Positions 1 to 8,000 of a stretch of 64,000 bases of DNA are shown one piece after another. Under the pieces are notes generated by a model, which searched no databases, had not been told where the DNA came from, and saw only the letters and a list, made by a program, of their open reading frames with translations. The stretch is from Cytophagales bacterium. GTDB lineage: Bacteria; Bacteroidota; Bacteroidia; Cytophagales; Cyclobacteriaceae. The DNA lies in NCBI GenBank assembly GCA_022360015.1, contig JAKSDQ010000076.1:62001-126000 (forward strand), given 5' to 3'. The stretch's first letter is position 1. Each line of letters begins with the position of its first letter. The translations under genes and the position numbers were made by a program.

Positions 1-481
1 CGATTTTTGAAAAATTTAATATTTCTGACCGCATTTCTTTGGCCAGCTCTTGCTCATCGACTGTAACTTTTGCCTGTTTCTGCTTTAAATATTTGATGGG
101 CTGTTCTTTTTCCGCATAGATCAGGTAATCTCCGTTGTCTAATTTTTCAAATTTTAACTTAAAGGGCTTCAGGATGCTGAGCAAAACACTGTCTAATTTT
201 TCTTTTTTGCGGATACGGTAATCCTGAATAATAAAAAGGTCCTGGACAATATCGTGGTTATAGTTAAAACTCACTTTGTACCGCCTTTCCAAATCAAGTA
301 AGATTTCTTGCAGGGATTGTTGAACTTTTTGTTGGCTATACACAGGTACTGCTGTGGTGAGATGATCCAGAGAAGCCGCTTGACTGGTACTGGCCAGGTC
401 CTGTCCATAGGCCTGGGATTGCCACGGGTAAATGACTGCCAGGAGCAATAACTTGTAAATAGCTTGTAAAACGTTTTTCAT
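1..481 (-). CDS. TonB-dependent receptor, SusC/FecA type, N-terminal part
   Basis: Only the first 160 codons are in the window; the gene runs off the left edge. It starts at an ATG at 481 with a hydrophobic signal peptide (residues 1-22, ending near QAYGQ). Residues about 40-120 look like an STN (secretin/TonB short N-terminal) domain, with VQQSLQEILLDLERRYKVSF followed by the strand-rich stretch ending YLIYAEKE. STN domains occur in outer-membrane receptors that signal to a FecR-type anti-sigma factor, and a FecR gene lies 67 bp upstream on the same strand, so this is read as the transducing receptor of that system. The plug and barrel are outside the window, so the substrate cannot be told. 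Confidence 0.8.
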   Translation of the reverse strand, partial: MKNVLQAIYKLLLLAVIYPWQSQAYGQDLASTSQAASLDHLTTAVPVYSQQKVQQSLQEILLDLERRYKVSFNYNHDIVQDLFIIQDYRIRKKEKLDSVLLSILKPFKLKFEKLDNGDYLIYAEKEQPIKYLKQKQAKVTVDEQELAKEMRSEILNFSKI

Positions 482-548
482 AGCATTAAATTTATGTTTA
501 GAAATATGAGGAAATCCTGGATACAGGTGTGGCTTTCAATTCTATCTG

Positions 549-1634
549 CTATTCAGGGTTTTTCCTATTTGTTTTAAAAATGACCTGATTGTTTTTTTTG
601 ACAATTGTCAAGTCAAAAAGCAATGTTAGTTTTTCAAAGAGCTCATCGGGATTATCAGCGGCTGATGAACCGGTAAATTTTTTATGTTTCAACCCGGGAT
701 TCCGGAATACTACTTTCAGTCCGTAATTATCTTCCAATAATTGTCCTATTTCTGAAAAAGTTGTAGCTGTAAATGTCAGTTTGTTGTTACGCCATGAAAT
801 ATAATCTTTTGGGTTGACAACCTCTTTTGTAAAGCTTTTGCTATTTTCCGAGTACACCACGAGGTCACCGGGGGTCATATCCATCTTTACAGGCTGCCGC
901 GCTTCATCCGTTAGTTTTAATCTCACTTTCCCTTCATCCAACACCACCTTTGTATTGCCACGGCGGCTATTGACGTTAAACTGGGTTCCCAACACCTCAA
1001 CCTGTAATTCATCGGTATGCACAAGAAACTTTTGATGGTCGGAGCGATGAACAACCGAAAAGAATGCCTCTCCGCTAAGCCAGACTTCACGGATCTCATG
1101 GCTATACCAATCTGTCGCGTATGTCAGCTTTGAGTTATAATTTAAAGTAACCTTGGTGCTGTCAGGAAGGAAAAACGTACTTGATTCCCCATAGGCTGTC
1201 TGTATTTTGGTCATACCATAATCAGTCAGATGCAGATAAACCAGATAAGTGGACAGGAGAAAAAAGGCGATGGCTGCCGCCCATTTCCACAGTTGCCATT
1301 TTCTGAAACCTTTTTGGTGTTTTGCCTTTTCGTGGGTTGGCAGATGTTTCTCATGTGATGTATGTCGCTGTGGGTGTTTGGGCAATTGGTGTGAGTCATC
1401 AGCACGGATCACGCCTTCCCAGACTTCCAAAAATTTTCCTTCAGGCGGATGTTTTTCTTCAATATCCAAAAGAAGAACCATTTCTTTCGCCTTTTCAATT
1501 ACCGGTCTTTTATCAGGGTTATTGGAAAGCCAGGATAACCAAAACCCATTACTTTCTTCGGTCGGCGCTTTTACCCACTTAATAAAGTATTCATCAGACA
1601 CAAAATCTTCCACCTTGAATAAAGTATAATCCAT
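549..1634 (-). CDS. FecR family anti-sigma factor
   Basis: A 361-residue inner-membrane regulator. A cytoplasmic N-terminal part (1-115) is followed by one transmembrane segment (about 118-137, WAAAIAFFLLSTYLVYLHL). The periplasmic FecR domain (about 145-265) contains GESSTFFLPDSTKVTLNYNS, the Bacteroidota version of the FecR core. The C-terminal DUF4974/STN-like domain (about 280-350) has KLTFTATTFSEIGQLLEDNY. Such proteins hold an ECF sigma factor until the outer-membrane receptor signals. The receptor follows directly downstream, but the expected sigma gene is not adjacent: the nearest is at 6090-6701, beyond a thiamine operon on the opposite strand. Confidence 0.93.
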   Translation of the reverse strand: MDYTLFKVEDFVSDEYFIKWVKAPTEESNGFWLSWLSNNPDKRPVIEKAKEMVLLLDIEEKHPPEGKFLEVWEGVIRADDSHQLPKHPQRHTSHEKHLPTHEKAKHQKGFRKWQLWKWAAAIAFFLLSTYLVYLHLTDYGMTKIQTAYGESSTFFLPDSTKVTLNYNSKLTYATDWYSHEIREVWLSGEAFFSVVHRSDHQKFLVHTDELQVEVLGTQFNVNSRRGNTKVVLDEGKVRLKLTDEARQPVKMDMTPGDLVVYSENSKSFTKEVVNPKDYISWRNNKLTFTATTFSEIGQLLEDNYGLKVVFRNPGLKHKKFTGSSAADNPDELFEKLTLLFDLTIVKKNNQVIFKTNRKNPE

Positions 1635-1948
1635 ACTGTTATTGTTTTGAGGATACTATCGACTTTATAGCAAGAGTGATTTTTTTTGAAATTTTACCGG
1701 GTGTTTTTCTATTATTTTATGAAAGATTTAATTAAGTGTAGAAAAATCGCCTTTATTTTATCATTTTATCAGAAAGCTTCCGGGTTATACAACGCTTGGC
1801 CTACTCCCAACACTCCCGTGAACCTTCCGGGGCTATAAGCTCAAAAACAGGAGTGGCTATGGGTTTTTTAGCTGTCAACACCCTATTTTTTCCATGCTAT
1901 CGAGCACATCTGCCGTGCAACTATGAAACACAAGCAAACAATTTTTTG
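1635..1948. other. Divergent intergenic region, no gene recognised
   Basis: This AT-rich gap separates fecR (leftward) from the thiamine operon (rightward). On the minus strand a 26-codon open stretch ends at a stop near 1800, too short to assign. No fecR promoter could be named with confidence. Confidence 0.5.
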
Positions 1949-1956
1949 TATACTTG
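1949..1956 (+). promoter_or_regulatory. -7 promoter box for the thiamine operon
   Basis: TATACTTG matches the Bacteroidota -7 consensus TAnnTTTG at all but one specified position. It lies so that transcription would begin near 1962, the first base of the TPP riboswitch, which supports the call. Confidence 0.55.
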
Positions 1957-1960
1957 CATC

Positions 1961-2049
1961 AATACTATTAGGGGTGCCTTGAATATTTTGGGCTGAGATT
2001 ATACCCTTGAACCTGAAATGTGTAATTACATCGTAGGGAAATGGTTATT
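1961..2049 (+). ncRNA. TPP riboswitch (THI element)
   Basis: The conserved THI-box parts are all present in order: AGGGGTGCC (from 1970), GGCTGAGAT (1991-1999), ACCCTTGAACCTGA (2002-2015) and CGTAGGGAA (2032-2040). The closing P1 helix can form between 1961-1969 and 2040-2049 with one bulge. The 3' P1 strand also complements the left arm of the downstream terminator (2039-2046 with 2079-2086, one G-U pair). TPP binding would therefore free the terminator and shut the operon off. The genes that follow are all thiamine salvage genes, as expected. Confidence 0.96.
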
Positions 2050-2077
2050 GAATTTTAAACATAATTTATTTTCACAT

Positions 2078-2112
2078 AAGCCATTTCGCAAAGAACGAAA
2101 TGGCTTTTTTAA
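2078..2112 (+). terminator. Rho-independent terminator controlled by the TPP riboswitch
   Basis: A perfect 11-bp stem (2078-2088 with 2096-2106, AAGCCATTTCG arm) with a 7-base loop is followed by a run of T. It lies between the riboswitch and the first gene and can be displaced by pairing with the riboswitch 3' end, which is the classic attenuation layout. Confidence 0.88.
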
Positions 2113-2124
2113 TTTTTATTAAAT

Positions 2125-2829
2125 ATGGATAATACTAGTTTTGACAAATATGCAGATGCCTATGATTCCTGGTTTTTCGACAATACCCATTTGTTGCAAT
2201 CCGAGGTAAATTTAGTGGCACACTTTTTAGAAAATCCGGGTGAAGTTTTTTCTGTTGGATGTGGTAGCGGCTTGTTTGAATCGATATTGAAAAAAAATTT
2301 CAATATCGCAATTAAAAACGGCATAGAACCATCTGTTGGAATGGCTGAAATTGCCCGTAAACGAGGGATGAGTGTAGAAGTAGTAACCGCCGAGGAGGCT
2401 GATTTTGGGATTGAGAAGTACGATACCGTTTTGTTTAACGGAACGCCCAGTTATATAACAGATTTAGAAAGCGTTGTACATAAAGCTTTTGCCTCCTTAA
2501 AAAAAGCGGGAAAGGTAGTAATGGTCGATGTTCCTAAAGAAAGCTCCTATGCTATCATGTACAACCTGGCCAAAGCCGTCGATACCTGGGATCACCCGTC
2601 GTTAGCAGGTATGCATCCCGAAAATCCGTACCCAATAGAATTTGTAAAAACAGCAAACTGGCGAACAACAGAAGAAAAAATTAAGCTTTTGGAAAAAGCA
2701 GGGTTTAAAGGGTTCAAATTTGCCCAAACCTTAACAAAACATCCGAAATACTCCAACCTTGAAGTTGAACAACCCATTGAAGGCTATGATTGCGGAGATT
2801 ACGTAGCCATTTGTGCATTTAAAAAATAA
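2125..2829 (+). CDS. Class I SAM-dependent methyltransferase in a thiamine operon
   Basis: A 234-residue Rossmann-fold methyltransferase, presumably cytoplasmic. Motif I is visible as VFSVGCGSGLFE (about residues 41-52), the acidic end of strand 2 as GIEPSVGMAE, and motif IV as YDTVLFNGTPSY. It is the first gene after the TPP riboswitch, with thiM following 8 bp after its stop. Its substrate is not known from sequence. Position in the operon suggests action on thiamine, a thiazole or pyrimidine breakdown product, or detoxification of an analogue, but this is inference. No transmembrane segment or signal peptide is seen. Confidence 0.85.
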   Translation: MDNTSFDKYADAYDSWFFDNTHLLQSEVNLVAHFLENPGEVFSVGCGSGLFESILKKNFNIAIKNGIEPSVGMAEIARKRGMSVEVVTAEEADFGIEKYDTVLFNGTPSYITDLESVVHKAFASLKKAGKVVMVDVPKESSYAIMYNLAKAVDTWDHPSLAGMHPENPYPIEFVKTANWRTTEEKIKLLEKAGFKGFKFAQTLTKHPKYSNLEVEQPIEGYDCGDYVAICAFKK

Positions 2830-2837
2830 ATATCAGT

Positions 2838-3638
2838 ATGATAAAAGAAACCCAAATCATTGAAGCATTACAAAAAGTACATAAAAAATCACCTTTAGTT
2901 CATAATATTACCAATTATGTGGTAATGAACAACACCGCCAATGCTCTTCTCGCAATAGGTGCTTCACCGGTAATGGCCCATGCGGTTGACGAAGTTGAAG
3001 CTATGGCAGGCATTGCATCATCATTGGTAATAAATATGGGAACCTTGAGTGAAAAATGGGTAGATGCCATGCTATTGGCAGGAAAAAAAGCGACAGCAGA
3101 CGCAACAGACATAGTTTTCGACCCTGTAGGTGTGGGGGCAACCCCCTACAGAACACAGGTTGCCCGGCAAATCATTGAAGCATGCAGGCCAACCATCATA
3201 AGGGGGAACGCTTCGGAAATAATGGCCCTGTACGATTCAAATGTTGCCACAAAAGGTGTCGATAGTACGGTTTCGGGCAATATTGCGCTCGAATCTGCCA
3301 AATTATTGGCCCAATCTACCCAGGCAGTTGTCGTAATCAGTGGAGAATCAGATTATATTATCGATGGCGAAAAGGTGGTAATCATTCACAATGGAACGCC
3401 GATCATGGCAAAAGTTACAGGCATGGGATGTACTGCCAGTGCCATAATCGGGGCATTTGCAGGTGCTGAAGAAGATAGGCTTGTCGCATCGACAAGTGCC
3501 ATGGCCGTTATGGGCATTGCAGGTGAAATGGCTACCGAAAAATCAGCAGGGCCGGGTTCTATGCAGATGAACTTTATTGATGCGCTTTATGCTATCTCAG
3601 ATAAAGAAATAGAAAACAGATTAAAAGCTTCATTATAA
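2838..3638 (+). CDS. thiM: Hydroxyethylthiazole kinase
   Basis: This 266-residue ribokinase-like enzyme phosphorylates 4-methyl-5-(2-hydroxyethyl)thiazole with ATP, feeding salvaged thiazole to ThiE. Length is normal for ThiM. Recognisable family stretches are PLVHNITNYVVMNNTANALL near the N-terminus (thiazole pocket), VFDPVGVGATPYR, the NASEI stretch, and VTGMGCTASAIIGAF near residue 200, where the catalytic Cys and the anion hole are found in ThiM. It is third in line behind the riboswitch and methyltransferase and 3 bp before thiE, so translation is probably coupled. There is no thiG or thiC in the window, which points to salvage rather than de novo synthesis at this locus. Confidence 0.97.
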   Translation: MIKETQIIEALQKVHKKSPLVHNITNYVVMNNTANALLAIGASPVMAHAVDEVEAMAGIASSLVINMGTLSEKWVDAMLLAGKKATADATDIVFDPVGVGATPYRTQVARQIIEACRPTIIRGNASEIMALYDSNVATKGVDSTVSGNIALESAKLLAQSTQAVVVISGESDYIIDGEKVVIIHNGTPIMAKVTGMGCTASAIIGAFAGAEEDRLVASTSAMAVMGIAGEMATEKSAGPGSMQMNFIDALYAISDKEIENRLKASL

Positions 3639-3641
3639 AAA

Positions 3642-4274
3642 ATGAGTGATTTAGACCTGAGTTTATACCTGGTAACAGACCCGGGGTTGTCCCGGGGCCG
3701 TTCATATGAATTTATGGTCGAAGAAGCGGTGAAGGGAGGGGTAACCGTTGTTCAGTTACGCGAAAAAAACCTTTCATCACGTAAGTTTTACGAATTGGCA
3801 AAATCGCTTATGTCGCTTCTGAAACCAATGAATATTCCCTTGATAATAAACGACCGGCTGGATATTGCTTTAGCTGTCGATGCAGATGGCCTTCATATTG
3901 GGCAAAGCGACTTACCCTACCACATTGCCCGAAAATTACTGGGTAAAGATACCATTATAGGATTGTCAGTAGAAACCATTGAGCAAGCACGTGAGGCCAA
4001 TCGTTTAGATGTCGATTATATCGGCTTATCACCAGTATTTTCTACAAATACCAAGCGCGACATCAATAGGCCACTGGGTTTGTCAGGTGTGAAAGAAATC
4101 GCAAGTTTTACAAAACACAAAACGGTTGGTATCGGTGGAATCAATAATGCAAATGCCAAAAGTGTTATTGCCAGCGGAGCCCATGGCGTTGCTGTAGTAT
4201 CGGCTATTGTTTCGCACGATAACCCCCGGAAAGCAGCATCGGAGCTTAAAACAATTATTGATAGCGCAAAATAG
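3642..4274 (+). CDS. thiE: Thiamine phosphate synthase
   Basis: A 210-residue TIM-barrel enzyme that joins HMP-PP with thiazole phosphate to give thiamine phosphate. Family signatures are clear: YLVTDPGLSRGRS at the start, VTVVQLREKNLSSRKFYELA, PLIINDRLDIALAVDADGLH with the IGQSDL phosphate/Mg region, YIGLSPVFSTNTK and VGIGGINNANA. The length is typical. It lies between thiM and thiD in a salvage operon. A 79-bp gap follows before thiD. Confidence 0.97.
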   Translation: MSDLDLSLYLVTDPGLSRGRSYEFMVEEAVKGGVTVVQLREKNLSSRKFYELAKSLMSLLKPMNIPLIINDRLDIALAVDADGLHIGQSDLPYHIARKLLGKDTIIGLSVETIEQAREANRLDVDYIGLSPVFSTNTKRDINRPLGLSGVKEIASFTKHKTVGIGGINNANAKSVIASGAHGVAVVSAIVSHDNPRKAASELKTIIDSAK

Positions 4275-4353
4275 TTGATATGGCATTAAAAAACGGTTAT
4301 GAATTTTCAATAAAAAAAGGTGGATTTCACCATTTTGCAAATAGTTAGAGATT

Positions 4354-5166
4354 ATGGAGCAATATAAAAGAGTTCTTGCCATAGCAGGCAGCGATTCAGG
4401 GGGAGGGGCGGGTATTCAGGCAGATATAAAAGCCATTTCGGCCTGTGGTTGTTATGCCACAACAGCCATTACAGCCATCACAGCACAAAATACCTTAGAG
4501 GTTACCGATATTCACGCTATACCGGTGACCAATTTAAAAAAACAAATTCAAGCAGTACTCGAAGATATAGGTACCGATAGCATTAAGGTAGGCATGCTTC
4601 ATAACTCAGAAACTATTCTGGCTGTTAATGAAATGCTTCAACAGTTTAAGATAACAAACACAGTTTTAGACCCTGTCATGGTGGCTAATTCGGGGAGCAA
4701 ACTTTTGCAAACAGATGCTATCGAAACCTTGCAGGACGCATTGATTCCCAATACCAGAGTCATTACACCCAATATACCCGAGGCGGAGATATTACTCGGA
4801 AAACAACTCGTTCACCAAACCGACCTTCCCGAATATGCCCGGGCACTTGGAGAAAATTATCATGTGTCGGTATTATTAAAGGCAGGCCATTTACATGGTC
4901 ATGATTTGATGGACGTATTTTTTAACATCGAAACAAATGACATCATTGCGCTTCCATCAAAAAGGATAGCTACCAAAAACACTCACGGAACGGGTTGTAC
5001 ACTTTCATCGGCATTGGCCGCCTATTTAGCGAGAGGATTTGCATTGAATGATGCTGTTCAAAAGGCGAAAGATTATATCAATGGTGCAATTATTGCCGGA
5101 ACCGGTTATTCGACAGGAAAGGGACATGGGCCGGTTAATCACTTCTACAAACTATGGAAACGATGA
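4354..5166 (+). CDS. thiD: Hydroxymethylpyrimidine (phosphate) kinase
   Basis: This 270-residue ribokinase-family enzyme phosphorylates HMP and HMP-phosphate to HMP-PP for ThiE. The N-terminal AIAGSDSGGGAGIQADIKA is the hallmark of ThiD. VLDPVMVANSG and the C-terminal THGTGCTLSSALAAYLA, with the catalytic-loop GTGC, are also present. The gene overlaps tenA by 13 bp, indicating tight operon coupling. It is not fused to thiE or tenA, unlike some relatives. Confidence 0.97.
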   Translation: MEQYKRVLAIAGSDSGGGAGIQADIKAISACGCYATTAITAITAQNTLEVTDIHAIPVTNLKKQIQAVLEDIGTDSIKVGMLHNSETILAVNEMLQQFKITNTVLDPVMVANSGSKLLQTDAIETLQDALIPNTRVITPNIPEAEILLGKQLVHQTDLPEYARALGENYHVSVLLKAGHLHGHDLMDVFFNIETNDIIALPSKRIATKNTHGTGCTLSSALAAYLARGFALNDAVQKAKDYINGAIIAGTGYSTGKGHGPVNHFYKLWKR

Positions 5167-5810
5167 ATCCGGAAGGACCATTTACCAGTAGTTTGTGGGA
5201 AGCCATACAAGCTATTTATGATGATTTAATCAACCATCCCTTTGTCAATCAATTGGCAAAAGGAACGCTGGCTCACAGTAGTTTTGCCCATTATCTGTCG
5301 CAGGATATTTTGTACATCAGAGATGATTCGGTTGCACTTGAAAAATTGTCTGAAAAAGCTGTTTTAGCTTCTGAAAAACAATTTTTCAAGGTTTTGGCAA
5401 GCTATGGAATATCCATTGAACGGGAACTCCATAACTTTTATTTGAAACATTTCATGGTGGCTGAAGCAAAAGAGAAATCACCGGTAATTAAAAATTACAC
5501 AGATTTTTTGCTCAATCATTCAGCAAAGTCTTCTTATGGCATTGCGGCGGCAGCGCTGTTGCCATGTTATTGGATTTATTATGTTATTGGAAAGCATATG
5601 GTGGCCAATACAGCCGCAAATAATAGCTATCAAAAATGGATTGACACCTATAAAGGCGATGAATTTGGAAATTACACAAAAACTTTTATTCAAATAGTGG
5701 AGCGTTTAGCGAAAAATGCCACAGATACTGAAAAAAAGCAAATGTGCGAAGCTTTCGTGACGGCAACCGATTTGGAATTATGCTTTTTTGAAGAATCTAT
5801 TGCGAAATGA
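5154..5810 (+). CDS. tenA: Aminopyrimidine aminohydrolase / thiaminase II
   Basis: A 218-residue helical-bundle enzyme of the TenA family, which hydrolyses aminomethyl-HMP from degraded thiamine to HMP. The active-site cysteine lies in AALLPCYWIYYVIGKHM, as in the well-studied Bacillus enzyme. The early aspartate is in HYLSQDILYI, and the C-terminal glutamate pair in ELCFFEES. It is the last gene of the operon and starts inside thiD. Together with ThiD, ThiM and ThiE it completes a pathway that rebuilds thiamine from broken pieces. Confidence 0.95.
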   Translation: METMNPEGPFTSSLWEAIQAIYDDLINHPFVNQLAKGTLAHSSFAHYLSQDILYIRDDSVALEKLSEKAVLASEKQFFKVLASYGISIERELHNFYLKHFMVAEAKEKSPVIKNYTDFLLNHSAKSSYGIAAAALLPCYWIYYVIGKHMVANTAANNSYQKWIDTYKGDEFGNYTKTFIQIVERLAKNATDTEKKQMCEAFVTATDLELCFFEESIAK

Positions 5811-5956
5811 GCATTATAAATGGCATGATTACCGTGATGATACATTAATAGCACCGATGAGTCCGATTGGCTGGAATAATTTCGTGTTGCACCGGGCGTG
5901 CATTATTGATCCGTATCGGATCAAACAATGATAAAGTGGTCAGAGGCAGTTTTTTC

Positions 5957-6085
5957 TTAGCGTAGAAACATACGAATATGGGAATTACCTGCTGATACGC
6001 CAAAAGTTTTGCCTGGTGTAACAGCCACAGCCGTTTGTGCCGGCTCCCATAGTTTGATTTGCGCAGGAAATTTAATGGCTTTCGT
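5957..6085 (-). pseudogene. Remnant of a class I/II aminotransferase C-terminus
   Basis: On the minus strand a reading frame of about 43 codons ends at a TAA at 5957. It contains AVAVTPGKTFG followed by HIRMFL, which resembles the last strand and substrate-carboxylate arginine region of fold-type I aminotransferases (general form VavtPG..FG...G..iR). No start or upstream part of such an enzyme exists: the frame runs back into the sigma factor gene. It is best read as a decayed fragment left after rearrangement. The short length leaves some chance of coincidence. Confidence 0.4.
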
Positions 6086-6089
6086 CAGA

Positions 6090-6701
6090 TTAGATAAGCC
6101 AAGGAAGAATGGAAAATGTGGATAAGCTGCTTTTGTTTTCCCTGAGTTTTACCATAGCCTGATGCACGAGGTTGTACACAGTTCGTACTTCTACCGACAT
6201 AATTGAGGCCACCTCCTTGAAAGAGAGTTCATCATAATAGATCAGGAAAATCGCTTCTTTTTGTTTAGGGGTCAGCGATTCTATCAGGTGCATCAGTTTT
6301 TTTCTGATTTCCTTGGTCACTTCCCGGTTGATGTAGTGCGATCTGTGGGATAGTTTCATTTCAAATGAACTAATGTCCACAGTATGACAAAGGGACTTCG
6401 AATCGGTAAGTCTTAAAATGATCTTCCTTCGCAAAGCTTTGAAAAGGTAATATTTTACATTTCTCACCTCGCGCAGTTTTTCCCTTTTATTCCATAACTC
6501 AATAAACAAATCCTGAATACTGTCTTCCACCATTTTCACATCGGTGGTAATCCTGCTGCCGTAGTTGTATAGTTTGTTGAAGTATTGTGTATAAATCTGT
6601 GCCAGCGCTTTTCTATCCCCACCTCTCAAATTGTTCCAAAGCCCCGCGTACTTTTCATTTTCCGGGCTTGATGAGGCATTATGTATTTTTTCCGGGTGCA
6701 A
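6090..6701 (-). CDS. ECF RNA polymerase sigma factor (sigma-70 family)
   Basis: A 203-residue extracytoplasmic-function sigma factor. Region 2 (about residues 30-100) includes ALAQIYTQYFNKLYNYGSR and VEDSIQDLFIELWNKRE, which melts the -10 region and binds core polymerase. Region 4 (about 140-190) has LTPKQKEAIFLIYYDELSFK and the helix-turn-helix SVEVRTVYNLVHQAMVKLR. In Bacteroidota such genes normally sit directly before fecR and a TonB receptor. Here the likely partners lie about 4.5 kb downstream on the same strand, beyond the inverted thiamine operon. Whether this sigma still serves them is an inference. Confidence 0.92.
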   Translation of the reverse strand: MHPEKIHNASSSPENEKYAGLWNNLRGGDRKALAQIYTQYFNKLYNYGSRITTDVKMVEDSIQDLFIELWNKREKLREVRNVKYYLFKALRRKIILRLTDSKSLCHTVDISSFEMKLSHRSHYINREVTKEIRKKLMHLIESLTPKQKEAIFLIYYDELSFKEVASIMSVEVRTVYNLVHQAMVKLRENKSSLSTFSILPWLI

Positions 6702-6809
6702 TGCAATGGCAACAATTAATTTATATCAATAAATGAAAATTAAGCCATTTATCAAACGGATCTGACAATTATTATCAATTTTCAGGAAATACCCGCAATC
6801 GGCCTTCTG

Positions 6810-8000
6810 TCAGGCTTTCAGCATTGCGTCCAGCCTGTACTCAAAGTTTGTCAAGGTATTCATATAGTTAGTAAATGCCTGATGGGGAGACTTGTAGGGG
6901 CTAAAATAAGCATGAACTGTGCCGTCGTTCAACATTTTGGTGGACATGTAGTAAAAATGGTCTGAAGCCTGAAGGTAATCCCAGGTCAGGGAGATTTCAT
7001 GGTCATCGATTTTGTTTACTTTTTCGGCCAGACTATATAAAAAATCGAAGGCCTCGAGTTGCATATGGTTTCCGAGCCAGGCACTTAAATCCCTTTGTTC
7101 ATCTGCCCAGGAAATGGGGGCCATGGTACGAAAGATCTCTTTTGCGCGCAATTTGCCGATGGCCTCGGAAGGTGTAACAAAGTAACCCTCCTGGTTTTTC
7201 AGGATATGGGCCGGCAATGCTTCAATGAATTTAAAAATACCGGTACTTTTCCATTGATGTTCTCCCAAGGTTTCATAGTCCATAAAAAGATTGATAAGGT
7301 TTTCGCTCCCGGACATTTTTTTTATCCAACCTGCAAATTTTTCGGCGGTTAGGGGCCAACCTGACCAGGATCGGTTAGAAAACCGGAAAGCGATATCATC
7401 GCTTAACCGGTAATTTCTAAGCAGAAGTTTAAATTTCCGGGCTTCCGGATAATGATACAGTTTATTGGGACTTCGGCCTTTCAGCACTTTGTCGGCACCT
7501 TCGGTCAGCATGGCTTTGTAGCCGAGGGATTTTATCCAGCCCCCGATTTTATGTGAGTATATTAATTCGGTATTTCTGAAGACCCTGGGCTTGTAATTGA
7601 AAGTTTCCATCATTTTTTTTTGATGGACTCGAACCTGCTCTGTAAACAGGTCTTTGCTTTTGATGAAAGCCAGTGAATGACTATTGGTTTCGGACAAAAA
7701 CTCCACAGATCCAGTGGCCAGTAATTGCTGAAAGCTTTCAATAAGTTGCGGGGCATATTTTTTCAGTTGGTCGAGCATGATCCCGGAGATACAGAAAGTG
7801 ATTTTAAAATCGGAATACTCACCTAGCAAATTGAGAAGCAGTTGGTTGGCCGGTTGATAGCAGTTGGTGGCAACTTTGGTGAGTATCTTTTTGTTTAAGT
7901 CTTCATCGAAGTAGGAGACATCACTGGTAATATCGAAAAAAGACATTTGTTTTAAGCGAAAGGGCTGGTGCACCTGAAAATAAAGACAAATGTTTTTCAT
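6810..8000 (-). CDS. GH57 family glycoside hydrolase (alpha-amylase / glucanotransferase type)
   Basis: A 396-residue cytoplasmic protein with the (beta/alpha)7 GH57 fold. Signature stretches are CLYFQVHQPFRL at the N-terminus, SETNSHSL, VFRNTELIY with Glu145 as likely nucleophile, and INLFMDYETLGEHQ with Asp241 as likely acid/base. GH57 enzymes of this size act on alpha-1,4-glucans. It starts inside the end of the GT4 gene (4-bp overlap), so the pair is co-translated. A paralogous GT4-GH57 pair is found at 46363-48887. Its exact activity (hydrolase, branching or transferase) cannot be told from sequence. Confidence 0.9.
   Translation of the reverse strand: MKNICLYFQVHQPFRLKQMSFFDITSDVSYFDEDLNKKILTKVATNCYQPANQLLLNLLGEYSDFKITFCISGIMLDQLKKYAPQLIESFQQLLATGSVEFLSETNSHSLAFIKSKDLFTEQVRVHQKKMMETFNYKPRVFRNTELIYSHKIGGWIKSLGYKAMLTEGADKVLKGRSPNKLYHYPEARKFKLLLRNYRLSDDIAFRFSNRSWSGWPLTAEKFAGWIKKMSGSENLINLFMDYETLGEHQWKSTGIFKFIEALPAHILKNQEGYFVTPSEAIGKLRAKEIFRTMAPISWADEQRDLSAWLGNHMQLEAFDFLYSLAEKVNKIDDHEISLTWDYLQASDHFYYMSTKMLNDGTVHAYFSPYKSPHQAFTNYMNTLTNFEYRLDAMLKA

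Noticed and set aside
1796-1996. Open frame of 66 codons overlapping the riboswitch
   Set aside because: It runs through the conserved THI element, has no recognisable sequence and no promoter of its own.
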